64,000 bases of DNA from Xanthomonas hortorum (GTDB taxonomy: Bacteria > Pseudomonadota > Gammaproteobacteria > Xanthomonadales > Xanthomonadaceae). The DNA is taken from positions 1,995,001-2,059,000 of the forward strand of contig NZ_CP101417.1 in NCBI RefSeq assembly GCF_024339125.1, written 5' to 3'. The notes beneath the pieces were generated by a model. That model searched no databases, was not told the origin of the DNA, and worked only from the letters and a program-made list of their open reading frames with translations. Shown one piece after another: positions 30,019-38,420 of this stretch (positions are counted from its first letter, which is position 1; every line of letters begins with the position of its first letter). Both the position numbers and the translations under genes were made by a program.

Positions 30019-30456
30019 ATGGTTGCCACGCAAAAAACCTCGCCTGCTTTTATCGCCGCATCCTGGGCCGCTTTGCTGCTGGGCAGCACTGCCTACCTGA
30101 TCGGGTTGTGGAATGCGCAGATGATGCTCAACGAAAAAGGCTACTACTTTACGTTGCTGCTGTTTGGCTTGTTCGCATCGGTGTCGTTGCAGAAGAGTGT
30201 GCGTGACCGCGCGGACGGTATTCCGGTGACGGGACTGTATTACGCGATCTGCTGGTTCTCGCTGATCATCGCACTGCTGCTATTGGCGATTGGCTTGATC
30301 AACGCGACCTTGTTGCACAGCGAGAAAGGCTTTTACGCGATGGCATATGCATTGAGTCTGTTCGGTGCGGTTGCGGTGCAGAAGAACACGCGCGATGCGA
30401 TGGATGTCGACAACAGGTTGCCTATTTCGCGCGCGGCACCGCCGCCACTGGACTGA
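30019..30456 (+). CDS. YiaA/YiaB-family inner membrane protein
   Basis: A 145-aa protein with four transmembrane helices made of two YiaAB two-helix repeats. Each repeat has the pattern ATLL/LNEKGYY or [25 protein letters not shown], and the repeats align with each other ([23 protein letters not shown]). A strong AAGGAG lies upstream. The family has no defined function; some members respond to envelope stress. Ends 14 bases before a 17-bp hairpin terminator. Confidence 0.85.
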   Translation: MVATQKTSPAFIAASWAALLLGSTAYLIGLWNAQMMLNEKGYYFTLLLFGLFASVSLQKSVRDRADGIPVTGLYYAICWFSLIIALLLLAIGLINATLLHSEKGFYAMAYALSLFGAVAVQKNTRDAMDVDNRLPISRAAPPPLD

Positions 30457-30470
30457 TGCCTGACCACGCT

Positions 30471-30509
30471 GAAACAACAACGCCACCTCGACGGTGGCGT
30501 TGTTGTTTC
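30471..30509. terminator. Bidirectional terminator between converging genes
   Basis: A perfect 17-bp stem: GAAACAACAACGCCACC (30471-30487) pairs with 30493-30509, with a five-base loop. The stem ends are A-rich on the left and T-rich on the right, so it can terminate both the YiaA-like gene and the converging small gene, whose stop overlaps it. Confidence 0.9.
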
Positions 30510-30840
30510 AGGGCCTTGACTTGCTATCGCCGGTGACAAAGTCCGTTGCGTTTTCCCAGGCACGCTTGACTGCGTGACGGGCCTTGCTCCAGCTCAAACC
30601 TTCGGTGCCGCGATTGGCTTCCCATTCGCGGTGCAATTCGGCTTCTACCTGGTCATAGGCACGGGCGTTTTCACGGATACGTGCTTCATGTCCTGCCAGA
30701 TAGGCACCCTCGTAATCTTCGTAACGGTCACCTTCGGTGTAATACGGCTCTTCGGTGAAGCGCTCACGCCAATAGTTGGATACGTTCTGGCTGCGGTCTT
30801 CGTCCGGCGCACGGCCTGGAATCTGATACGGCACGTTCAT
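30508..30840 (-). CDS. Hypothetical acidic protein, possible stress protein (110 aa)
   Basis: The ATG at 30840 follows GGAGA. The soluble, charged product has a Tyr/Glu/Asp-rich first half (RFTEEPYYTEGDRYEDYEGA, then YLAGHEARIRENARAYDQVE) and a C-terminal WENATDFVTGDS. The YEDYxxAYxxGHEAR arrangement is seen in uncharacterised stress-inducible proteins. No catalytic motif is visible. The next gene upstream, on the same strand, is another small stress-type protein. Confidence 0.6.
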   Translation of the reverse strand: MNVPYQIPGRAPDEDRSQNVSNYWRERFTEEPYYTEGDRYEDYEGAYLAGHEARIRENARAYDQVEAELHREWEANRGTEGLSWSKARHAVKRAWENATDFVTGDSKSRP

Positions 30841-31033
30841 GCTCGTCTCCACGGTGAATGTGCCATCTACCGTAGGTGGGCGGGTGTTAAATCCGTTGCC
30901 AGGGCAGGTGAGGAGGGCATCAAGGCGTCGGGTCGCAATGAGCGTAGTGAAGCCATCCCCGCGGTCTGGCGATCTGACGTGCTGAAACCAAGGCCTTTGC
31001 AATCGGCCGGCTGTCGCCCATCTCCGACCGCAT

Positions 31034-31531
31034 TCAAGTCGCCGCCGATGCGGCCTCGTAAGGCAATGATGTTGCACCCGCAGTCACCAGGCTGGTTTCG
31101 GCATGCAGCAGTGATGGCTCGTCGGCATCGATGATCACCAATACGCGCCCGGCCTGAATTTCCTCTTCGAACTGGCGACGGATCGGATCGGGTACGGTGG
31201 CCCCGATCAGTGCAGACGACCAGGTGCCGACCAGCGCGCCTGCCAGCGCCATGACGCCGGCCCCGGCAATGGTGAGGCCGATGGGAGGCACTGCGATGGC
31301 AACCAGACCGGCGACCAAGCCTGCGGCACCGCCCGTTGCGGCGCCACGCGCGGCAGCGGGAAGAAAATCGGTCTTGGCATTCTTGCGCTCGTCAGGCACG
31401 TCTTCCAGCTCGATATCCGAACGGGCAATCAGCGACAGCGCGTCGTTGTCGATGCCTGCGCTGCGAGCGGCCTGCATGACGCGTTGCGCACTAGCGATAT
31501 CGGGTGTGCTGTAGACACGGCGCAGTTTCAT
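31034..31531 (-). CDS. Glycine-zipper stress-type membrane protein (165 aa)
   Basis: The N-terminal domain (MKLRRVYSTPDIASAQRVMQ, DNDALSLIARSDIELEDVPD) resembles general-stress proteins that start with a ferredoxin-like fold. The middle is a Gly/Ala-rich membrane segment (ARGAATGGAAGLVAGLVAIA and GAGVMALAGALVGTWSSALI), and the C-terminal segment returns to a soluble fold (GRVLVIIDADEPSLLHAE). Function unknown; an envelope or stress role is inferred. Confidence 0.65.
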   Translation of the reverse strand: MKLRRVYSTPDIASAQRVMQAARSAGIDNDALSLIARSDIELEDVPDERKNAKTDFLPAAARGAATGGAAGLVAGLVAIAVPPIGLTIAGAGVMALAGALVGTWSSALIGATVPDPIRRQFEEEIQAGRVLVIIDADEPSLLHAETSLVTAGATSLPYEAASAAT

Positions 31532-31618
31532 CGCAAACTCCCATGTAGGTGATAGCTGCAGCGTTGGGCGCGTGGGGTTAGGTGTGCGTGAGCCCTGCGC
31601 GAGTATGTTGCGAAACCC

Positions 31619-32926
31619 TTAGACCTGCTTGCGTGGGAACAGATAAAACGCCCAGCCCACCAGCAAGGCGATGCCGGCGGCGGCCAGATTCTGCCAGCTG
31701 GCACTGGCCAGCAGGCCAAGCGACAACAGCAGCGCGGCAACGGGAATGGCTGGCCCACCCGGTAGACGCAAGGTGTCGGTACGTTGCCGGTAACGACGCG
31801 CCAGCACGATGACCGCTGCAGCCGTGCCGATATACGCAAACAGCCGCGTGACCATCGACAACAGCGCCAGCTGCGTGAACGACCCGGACAACGCCAATCC
31901 AAGCGACAACACGCCTTGGGTGATCACTGCCGCTGCAGGGGTGTGGAAGCGCGGATGCACGCGCGCCAGAAATGCCGGGCCATACCCATCTTGTGCGAGC
32001 GCGAACAAAAAGCGTGGCCCGAGCATCACCGTGTTGCTGGTGGTGCCGAGGATGGAAATGGTGGCGCCAACGGTGAGGATCAGCGCCAGCGCTTCGCCAC
32101 CGAAGCGGCTTGCGGCATCGGCCAACGGTGTAGGCGAGGCGGCAAGATTGGGCAGCGTGCCTTGTGCGACGACTTGTACTGCCGCATAGATCAGCGTCAC
32201 CACGATAATCATGGTGATCAAGGCGAACGGCACATCGCGGCGTGGGTTGCGGTATTCGCCAGCGGCCGCAGGAATATTTTCGAATCCCGCATAGGCGAAC
32301 AGCAACAACAAGGCGGCTTCGCCTAGATTGCCCAGATCGCGCAGGTCCGGCGTGGTGCCAGCGAAGGCCCAGGACCAATCCACATAGAACAGGCCGATTG
32401 CCACGAACAACAGCAGCGGCACCAGCTTGCCGATCACCAGGGCGATGCCGGTGCGCGCGGCCGATTTCACTCCGATCACATTGATGGCGGTAAGCAATCC
32501 CAATGAGCCGATCACCACCAGCAGACGTGCCCACTGCTCGGTGGCGACGGTCGGCCAGAACCGCGCGACCGCGTCGGCCAGGCCGTTGCTCAATGCGGCT
32601 GCCGAACTGATGCGGGTGAGCCAGATCATCCAGCCGATCTGAAAGCCGACGAAGGGGCCGAACGCCTCGCGCGTGTAGAGATAGCTGCCGCCTGGCGTAT
32701 CGAAATAACTCGCCGCCTGCGCATAGCACAACACCAGCAAGGCCACCGCCAGGCCGGCCAGCATCACCGCCCACAGGCTCATTGGCCCCAACAATGCGGC
32801 AGTGGCCGCCGGCAGCAGATAGATACCGCTGCCGATCACATCGTTGATCGACAATCCGACGATCTGCCAACGGCTAACGACGCGCACCAGCCCAGTGGAA
32901 TCGGGAGCAGGAACCGGTGTGTTCAT
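31619..32926 (-). CDS. APC-family amino acid permease
   Basis: A 435-aa transporter with about 12 transmembrane helices. The APC signature SINDVIGSGIYLLPAATAAL lies at the start (GSGI substrate loop), then YAQAASYFDTPGGSYLYTRE and LLFAYAGFENIPAAAGEYRNP. The start is the ATG at 32926, whose ATGA overlaps the stop of the L,D-transpeptidase gene, so the two are translationally coupled. The substrate is unknown; the location among cell-wall peptide genes suggests uptake of amino acids or related products. Confidence 0.87.
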   Translation of the reverse strand: MNTPVPAPDSTGLVRVVSRWQIVGLSINDVIGSGIYLLPAATAALLGPMSLWAVMLAGLAVALLVLCYAQAASYFDTPGGSYLYTREAFGPFVGFQIGWMIWLTRISSAAALSNGLADAVARFWPTVATEQWARLLVVIGSLGLLTAINVIGVKSAARTGIALVIGKLVPLLLFVAIGLFYVDWSWAFAGTTPDLRDLGNLGEAALLLLFAYAGFENIPAAAGEYRNPRRDVPFALITMIIVVTLIYAAVQVVAQGTLPNLAASPTPLADAASRFGGEALALILTVGATISILGTTSNTVMLGPRFLFALAQDGYGPAFLARVHPRFHTPAAAVITQGVLSLGLALSGSFTQLALLSMVTRLFAYIGTAAAVIVLARRYRQRTDTLRLPGGPAIPVAALLLSLGLLASASWQNLAAAGIALLVGWAFYLFPRKQV

Positions 32927-33699
32927 CGTGCGGCGTCCTTCAACTTGGGCAGCTGCCACTGTGCTTGCAGGCGTGCGTATTCGGCACGCGGCAACAGCAC
33001 GAACAGCGGTTTGTCGTCGGGCTTCAACCAAGCCAGCAGGCGTTGCATATCGGCCGGTGCCATTGCAGTGCAGCCGGCGGTGAACTGACCTGGCGTACGC
33101 CATAGGTGGGCGAAGATGCAGCTGCCATGACCGGGGATCGCGTTGGGGTTGTGCGCGATCACAAAGCCCTCGCTGTAACGTGCATCGCCGGGATGTTGCA
33201 GGTCCAGCCGCATCGGTTCGGTCGAGCCGGCCACTGCGGCCTCACCGACCTGGGCGGCATCGACGATGCGGTTGTACAGCGGCGAGCTCGGTACATCCAT
33301 GCAGTAGTTGGTGGCAGTCATCGCCTGGTACGGCATCGTGCTGTCGATACTCGGGGCATAACCGAAGGCAGGGCCGATGGCGAAGACACCGGCCGGGCTG
33401 CGGCCGTCGCCCTCGCGCTTCTGCAGGCCTTGCGTCTGTGCAGGATGCAGGCCATCGCCCCAGGCGCTGCCATGGCGGCCCAGCGCCACCGCAAATCCTG
33501 GTGCGGCCGGTTGCCAGTGGCCATCCACACGGGTGAATGTCTGCAGACGCGCCTGCGTGCTGTTCCAATCCGGTGTGGTCACCACGATCAATGCGCGCGC
33601 TCGATTCAGCGCATCGATTGGACCGGCAGCGCCGGCAAGACTGCTGCAGCTTGTCAGCGCCAACAACGCGACGGATCGAAACACGGTGGCAAGGCGCAT
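32923..33699 (-). CDS. L,D-transpeptidase (YkuD) family periplasmic protein
   Basis: A 258-aa exported protein; the signal peptide ends near residue 24 (SSLAGAAGP). The YkuD domain has the HGSCIFAHLW histidine segment and catalytic Cys210 in TAGCTAMAPADM. Members cross-link peptidoglycan or attach proteins to it. This sub-type (VITVGRHG-like N-terminus, PAGVFAIGPAFGYA) is less studied, and a hydrolytic role is also possible. A GGAG motif precedes the ATG at 33699. Coupled to the permease gene by an ATGA overlap. Confidence 0.85.
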   Translation of the reverse strand: MRLATVFRSVALLALTSCSSLAGAAGPIDALNRARALIVVTTPDWNSTQARLQTFTRVDGHWQPAAPGFAVALGRHGSAWGDGLHPAQTQGLQKREGDGRSPAGVFAIGPAFGYAPSIDSTMPYQAMTATNYCMDVPSSPLYNRIVDAAQVGEAAVAGSTEPMRLDLQHPGDARYSEGFVIAHNPNAIPGHGSCIFAHLWRTPGQFTAGCTAMAPADMQRLLAWLKPDDKPLFVLLPRAEYARLQAQWQLPKLKDAAR

Positions 33700-33970
33700 G
33701 CAGGCTCCGGAGGAATGGGTCTGGCAGGGATGAGCTGCGTTGAGTCGATCGGTCGTTGGCGGCGACAGTGCGGTGCCTCGGCACTGCATCACTTACAAAC
33801 ACCTTATCGCTACTGTACCTAGCAATGCAGCTGTGTGGCGCATGCGCGCGTGATGTTCGTATGCGTGCTTAGCGGGGCCGGCTTAAGACCGAGAGGTCGG
33901 GTTGTCTTGGCGTGGTTGGACAGTGCGGATAGATCACTTGCAGAGCGGCTGATCTGCGGGTTGGCTGCAG
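33700..33970. other. Upstream region of the L,D-transpeptidase gene
   Basis: No coding potential is supported. Bases 33940-33970 (GCAGAGCGGCTGATCTGCGG) form the outer flank of the first type-A repeat and recur, inverted, at 45516-45548 and 45121-45152. Confidence 0.55.
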
Positions 33971-34078
33971 GGTCCTTGCCCGCCCACCATCGCGGGACAC
34001 GCCGCAAGTACGTCCGTGTAGGCTCTTACGCGGCATCCATGCCGCGTAAGGTCCCGCGCCGGTGGGCGGGCAAGGACC
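33971..34078 (+). repeat. Type-A palindromic repeat, unit A1
   Basis: A 108-bp unit. The 28-bp arms (33971-33998 and 34051-34078) are complementary except for two positions (left arm begins GGTCCTTGCCCGCCCACC). An inner palindrome TTACGCGGCAT / ATGCCGCGTAA (34026-34049) forms a second stem. Between the two sits GCCGCAAGTACGTCCGTGTA. Forward orientation. Confidence 0.9.
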
Positions 34079-34130
34079 AGTGGAGATGGTCGGTGTGCAT
34101 GGTTTTAAAACAGCCACCGACTCACTCTCT

Positions 34131-34239
34131 GGTGCGGTGTCCTCGCCGATTGCGAGACCGTGTGGCGGCATGGATGCCGCCACCGAGCCTCCAGGGATGG
34201 ATTCACGGCGTGTCCTGCGAGCGGCGAGGGCACCGCACC
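34131..34239 (-). repeat. Type-B palindromic repeat, unit B1
   Basis: A 109-bp unit related to type A but read on the opposite strand here. Arms start GGTGCGGTGTCCTCGCC and end GGCGAGGGCACCGCACC. The inner palindrome is TGGCGGCAT / ATGCCGCCA. It shares with A the GGGACACGCCG, GGCTC and GCGGCATCCATGCCGC blocks, but its stems differ by paired changes. Confidence 0.9.
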
Positions 34240-34262
34240 CTCGATGCTGCGAGTTTGCTGCG

Positions 34263-34371
34263 GTGCCCTTGCCCGCCCACCATCGCGGGACACACTGCAA
34301 GTACGTCCTTGTAAGCTCTTACGCGGCATCCATGCCGCGTAAGGTCCCGCGACGGTGGGCGGGAAAAGACC
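34263..34371 (+). repeat. Type-A palindromic repeat, unit A2
   Basis: Second type-A copy with the same outer arms (CCCTTGCCCGCCCACC left; GGTGGGCGGGAAAAGACC right) and inner palindrome (34319-34342). It differs from A1 at scattered positions. Confidence 0.9.
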
Positions 34372-34423
34372 AGTGGAGATGGTCGGTGCGCGCAGCTCTT
34401 CTCAAAGCAACCAGCAAACTGTC

Positions 34424-34449
34424 TGGTGCGGTGAGGGCACCGCGCCCTC
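34424..34449. repeat. Type-B remnant: outer arms only
   Basis: GGTGCGGTG is joined directly to AGGGCACCGCGCCCTCGA. These are the two outer ends of a type-B unit, and the inner ~80 bases are missing, as if the hairpin had been deleted. Confidence 0.6.
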
Positions 34450-34490
34450 GACAGGCCGACTGACGCGGCTTGGAAATATCCAACCGCCCG

Positions 34491-35588
34491 TTAACCCTGC
34501 AACAGCTCCAGCCCGCGAATGCGGCGGATGCCAAGTCCCGGCGAGTCGTCGATATGCAGTTGCGCCTCGTCGAAGTGCACGCCGCCCTCGGTAGGATCGA
34601 ACTGCCCGAGTGCGGGTGCATCCAGATCCGCCAGGGTGATGCTGTCGGCCTTGGCCACGGCCAGATGTACCGCCGCCGCCACGCTGATGCTGGATTCGAT
34701 CATGCAACCGATCATGCACGGCACCCCATATAACGCCGCGATATCGGCGATGCGGATTGCGTTGGAGAGCCCGCCGGTCTTCATCAGTTTGATGTTGACG
34801 ATGTCGGCGGCGCGGCGCTGGATGAGCTCGATCGCCTGGATCGGCGAGAACACGCTTTCGTCGGCCATCACCGGCGTGTCGATCCGCGCGGTGACGAAGG
34901 CCAGCCCGTCGATGTCGGCCGCCTTGACCGGCTGCTCCACCAGTTCCATCACGATGCCGGCGTCTTCCAGCGTGCGCATCGTGCGCACCGCCTGTTTGGG
35001 CGTCCAACCCTGGTTGGCATCCAGGCGCAGCGATGCGCGGCCAGCGACCGCCGCATGAATTGCCTTGATACGTTCGACATCCGAATCGCTGTCTTTGCCG
35101 ACCTTGATCTTCAGCGACCCATAGCCGCGTGCGAGCGCGGACAGCGCATCGGCCACCATCGTGTCGATGGCATCGACGCTGATGGTGATATCGGTGGTGA
35201 TGCGCGGCGTGCCGCCGCCGAGCGCCTGGTATAGCGGCGTGCTCAATGACTGCGCCCACAGATCGTAGAGCGCGATTTCCACTGCAGCCTTGGCGTTGCT
35301 GTTGTGTTCCAGCGCGTGCTGCACCAGCGCGCATAGCCGGTTGAGATCGGCCACGTCCTGGCCGATCAGCTTCGGGGCGATGCACTGTTGGATCGCGGCG
35401 ATGATGGAGCCATGCGTATCGCCGGTGATCGGTGCGGTGGCCGGCGCTGCGCCATAGCCGATATGGCCGCTGTCGGTCTGCAACAGCACCACCACATCCT
35501 CGATCGCCTGCACGGTGCGGACCGCGGTCTTGAACGGAGTTTTCAACGGCACGCGCAGCATGCCGAGGCGGAAGCCGGTGATCTTCAT
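34491..35588 (-). CDS. Dipeptide epimerase, enolase superfamily (L-Ala-D/L-Glu type)
   Basis: A 365-aa protein with an enolase-type capping domain followed by a barrel. The catalytic Lys pair region is YGSLKIKVG. Metal ligands fit Asp in SLRLDANQGW, Glu in VELVEQP-like MELVEQPVKA, and Asp in MADESVF. A second lysine lies in NIKLMKTGG. This matches the YkfB/YcjG group, which epimerises L-Ala-D-Glu from murein to L-Ala-L-Glu. Its ATG (35588) overlaps the stop of the NlpC/P60 gene as ATGA, the same pairing as ykfC-ykfB. Specificity is inferred from family and neighbour. Confidence 0.88.
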   Translation of the reverse strand: MKITGFRLGMLRVPLKTPFKTAVRTVQAIEDVVVLLQTDSGHIGYGAAPATAPITGDTHGSIIAAIQQCIAPKLIGQDVADLNRLCALVQHALEHNSNAKAAVEIALYDLWAQSLSTPLYQALGGGTPRITTDITISVDAIDTMVADALSALARGYGSLKIKVGKDSDSDVERIKAIHAAVAGRASLRLDANQGWTPKQAVRTMRTLEDAGIVMELVEQPVKAADIDGLAFVTARIDTPVMADESVFSPIQAIELIQRRAADIVNIKLMKTGGLSNAIRIADIAALYGVPCMIGCMIESSISVAAAVHLAVAKADSITLADLDAPALGQFDPTEGGVHFDEAQLHIDDSPGLGIRRIRGLELLQG

Positions 35589-36997
35589 GGGGAGCCAATC
35601 GGTGCGATGCGCTGGATGCGGGTGATGTGATCGACAAACGGCGTGCCGTCGCTGGCGAGCAGTGGCAGCAGCGGGGTGACCGATACGCCGTTCAAGCGCG
35701 CGCGCTGCACGCTGCCATCGGCCGCGCGATAGTTGGCGCCGGCCACATCGTGGATGACCCACGGCGCACCATGTTCATGCCCGATCACCAGCATCACATG
35801 GCCCGGGATATAGAGCAGGTCGCCGACCTGCAGTTGTGCGAGTTGTTGCAGGCGTTGCGGCAATGGCGCGCGCACATCGAACGGCACGTTGCGTAACGCC
35901 GGACTGCGTGCCTGATCGCCAGTATTGCGCGGCAATGCGATGCCAAGGCTGCGATAGACGTCCAACACGAAGCCGCTGCAGTCGCGCGCGTCGTAATCGT
36001 TGCCCCAGCCATAGCGCTCGCCGAGGAATTTGAATGCCTGACGCAGTAACACTGTATGGGTGGCCGGCAACGGACCAATGCGCATGTCGGCACCGCGCGG
36101 GATCAGTGCCGGCACCAGTTGCAAGCGGCCTTCTTGGTTGCGCAGTGGCAGTTGCACGACATAGGCAGCGAGCGGCAACTGCCCGTTGACCGGCTGTTGC
36201 GGCGGCCAGTCATTGAGCAGCGGCACGCTGGTGCCCATGTCCAGCGTTAGCGCTGAGATCGCAGGTGATTCGGGTGTGTAAGTGCTTTGCACGCGTGCGC
36301 CGGTGACCATCACGCGTGGGCTGCGTTGTGCGTAGTCCAGCACCTCGGCGCGTGTGCCGATTGCGAGACGATCACTGGCGACCCATGCGGCGTAGTTGGC
36401 GGCCAGTACGAATTGCCATGCGCCATCGGCACTGGTATGCAACACCGCCACCGGCGTGCCGGGGTAGAGCGCCGACTCCTGGAAGCGGTCGATATCGTGG
36501 TCGTCAGTGGTGGTGAACACACGTTGCGTAGTTGGGAAAGTGCGTAGCGCGGTGCGCCGCACCACCAGCGCGAAGCGTGGCGTTACCTGGGCGGGGAGTG
36601 CATCCAATGCCAGTGCGTGGCGCAACGCGGCCAAGCGTGTTGCGTCGATGGGCATTCCGTCCGCGCCGTATAACGCACGCGTTGGCGTGGCCGACAGCTT
36701 CTCGATGCGTGCGCGTACATCGGCAGCAGGGAGAGCTTCGGGCAGCTGTGACAGATCGTGCATGGAGACATCGTCACGCAGCAGGCGCGCATTGAAGCTG
36801 GCGATCTCTGCGAAAGTCATGCGCAGCGTTGGTGCGGTGCGACTGCGTTGGATCCAGTAATCGGCTGTCAGCTGCGCATCGCTGACCGCAAATGGCGTCG
36901 TTTGCTGCACAGGAACGGCATGCATTGCCGGAGCTGCACTGCAGGGCAGGCCGGTGACCAGCAGCAACAACGTCAACAGGCGGCGCGACAATGGCAT
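35585..36997 (-). CDS. NlpC/P60 family murein peptidase with SH3-type domains (YkfC-like)
   Basis: A 470-aa exported protein: signal peptide about 1-22 (LLLLVTGLPCSAAPA), bacterial SH3-like modules in the middle (YPGTPVAVLHTSADGAWQFV, near 160-290), and an NlpC/P60 domain in the last third. The catalytic Cys lies in DARDCSGFVLDVYRSLG, His in YIPGHVMLVIG and the third polar residue near VIHDVAGANY. Such enzymes cut between D-Glu and diaminopimelate in murein peptides, releasing L-Ala-D-Glu for the epimerase encoded next. The start at 36997 is chosen because it gives a clean signal peptide. Confidence 0.88.
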   Translation of the reverse strand: MPLSRRLLTLLLLVTGLPCSAAPAMHAVPVQQTTPFAVSDAQLTADYWIQRSRTAPTLRMTFAEIASFNARLLRDDVSMHDLSQLPEALPAADVRARIEKLSATPTRALYGADGMPIDATRLAALRHALALDALPAQVTPRFALVVRRTALRTFPTTQRVFTTTDDHDIDRFQESALYPGTPVAVLHTSADGAWQFVLAANYAAWVASDRLAIGTRAEVLDYAQRSPRVMVTGARVQSTYTPESPAISALTLDMGTSVPLLNDWPPQQPVNGQLPLAAYVVQLPLRNQEGRLQLVPALIPRGADMRIGPLPATHTVLLRQAFKFLGERYGWGNDYDARDCSGFVLDVYRSLGIALPRNTGDQARSPALRNVPFDVRAPLPQRLQQLAQLQVGDLLYIPGHVMLVIGHEHGAPWVIHDVAGANYRAADGSVQRARLNGVSVTPLLPLLASDGTPFVDHITRIQRIAPIGSP

Positions 36998-37516
36998 GAA
37001 GAAGGCTCTTGATGGATATACCGACTGACGAGGTTCTGTGCGAGAGACCAATGCTGCAAGCGCATTCTGCACCTGCGACGAGCGCAATGGATTGCAGTGT
37101 ACGCGTGGCGCATGCCGCGGTGCCCAAGGCGCTTGCCGCGTGGTGCACGGGCGTTGACTCGATGGCTTACTGTTACTGGTCGCACTCTTGTCGCCAAGCC
37201 TGCCAATGCCGATGACCGGCCGCGGAGCGCACGGTTGGCGACCTCGCCACGACCAGACCGGATGCAGCGCCCGGCAACGCGGGCATCGCCATCACATGGG
37301 TGGCATCCGGAGTGCTCCCGATGCTGAGCGTCAACTGCGCAGTCATCGCCAAAGATGGTGGGCGCGTGCTGGAAGTGGCCGCGCACTTGCAGGGCTGCTC
37401 GCGGCCGCTGCAACTTCATGACGCTCGGCAGATAATGGGTGCATCGCATGCAGTGTCCATCCAGGCGCAGGCACGGCGCATGTCTTTGTCGTTTCGCCAG
37501 TCACCCGGAGAGTTCG
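36998..37516. other. Divergent intergenic region, no supported gene
   Basis: 519 bases between the NlpC/P60 gene (-) and the amidase gene (+). Only short overlapping frames with no recognisable product or ribosome-binding site are present. The region should contain the two divergent promoters. The last 20 bases contain the Shine-Dalgarno ACCCGGAGAG of the amidase gene. Confidence 0.5.
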
Positions 37517-38323
37517 ATGTCGCCTACTACCACCCTGTCGCCATCGCTCTGGCTACGCGCCGCGTGTTGCCTGGTCGTGCTGTCGTTGGGTGCTTGCGCG
37601 CATGCGCCGCAGCGCAATCCGCTGGCCCAGTGGGTGCCGTCGCCCAATTACGACACGCGCCGGCCGATCCTGATCGTGCTGCACTTCACCGACCAGCACT
37701 CTGTGCAGCAAAGTCTGAGTACGCTGCGCGGGCGTAACAGCGGTGGCCGGGTCAGTGCGCATTATCTGATCGGCGACGATGGGCAGCGTTATCAGTTGGT
37801 CAGCGACGACCAGCGCGCCTGGCACGGCGGTGCCGGGCGCTGGGGCACCATCACCGACATCAATTCCGCTTCGGTCGGCATCGAGCTGGACAACGACGGC
37901 AGTGAGCCGTTCGCGCCCGCGCAGATCGACAGCCTGCTGATATTGCTGGACGACCTGTGCACGCGCTTGCGCATCCCGCGCACGCAGATCGTCGGCCATG
38001 AAGACGTCGCGCCGACGCGCAAGAACGACCCCGGCCCCCTGTTTCCCTGGAAACGCCTGGCCGACGCCGGATTCGGCCGCTGGCCGGTAGCCGATGCCCC
38101 GGCTGCGCCGGCCGGCTTCGACCCGTGGCAAGCGCTCGCCCTGCTCGGCTACAGCGTCGAGGATCCCGCCGCGACGCTGCGCGCCTTTCACCATCACTAT
38201 CGCGGCAACGATGCACGCACATTGGATGCTGAGGATCTGCGGATTTTGTATGCGTTGACCGGACCACTGCGGCCACCAAGCCTGCCTGGCGCTGCCGAGC
38301 CGCTTGAGGGCGATGGGCCGTAA
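37517..38323 (+). CDS. AmpD-like N-acetylmuramoyl-L-alanine amidase, lipoprotein
   Basis: A 268-aa protein with a lipoprotein signal (LVVLSLGAC, Cys27) and an Ami_2 domain: first zinc His in ILIVLHFTDQHS, SAHYLIGDDGQRYQLV, IGIELDN-like VGIELDNDG, and the last ligands in VGHEDVAPTRKNDPGPLFPW. This is the AmiD-type layout: it removes the stem peptide from MurNAc in murein fragments, on the outer membrane. A short C-terminal region (residues ~205-255) resembles a peptidoglycan-binding fold. The CGGAGAG ribosome-binding site supports ATG 37517. Confidence 0.88.
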   Translation: MSPTTTLSPSLWLRAACCLVVLSLGACAHAPQRNPLAQWVPSPNYDTRRPILIVLHFTDQHSVQQSLSTLRGRNSGGRVSAHYLIGDDGQRYQLVSDDQRAWHGGAGRWGTITDINSASVGIELDNDGSEPFAPAQIDSLLILLDDLCTRLRIPRTQIVGHEDVAPTRKNDPGPLFPWKRLADAGFGRWPVADAPAAPAGFDPWQALALLGYSVEDPAATLRAFHHHYRGNDARTLDAEDLRILYALTGPLRPPSLPGAAEPLEGDGP

Positions 38324-38420
38324 GCGGATCCTGGTTGAAGTGGCCAAGCCACCTCTTCGGCAATTGGGTAAAGATGGGCGAATGGCGCGCGTCGTTTGCG
38401 GCTTGCACAGGAGTAAGACC

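Noticed and set aside
30508..31077. Longer version of the 110-aa acidic protein
   Set aside because: The extra N-terminal residues come from low-complexity intergenic sequence that runs into the upstream gene. ATG 30840 has a good GGAGA site.
33971..34371. Could the tandem repeats be a CRISPR array?
   Set aside because: Units are ~108 bp, palindromic, alternate between two types and have related spacers. There is no short direct repeat with unique spacers and no cas gene.
34491..35762. Longer version of the epimerase starting upstream of 35588
   Set aside because: It would overlap the 3' end of the NlpC/P60 gene by over 170 bases. ATG 35588 gives a standard N-terminus and the ATGA overlap.
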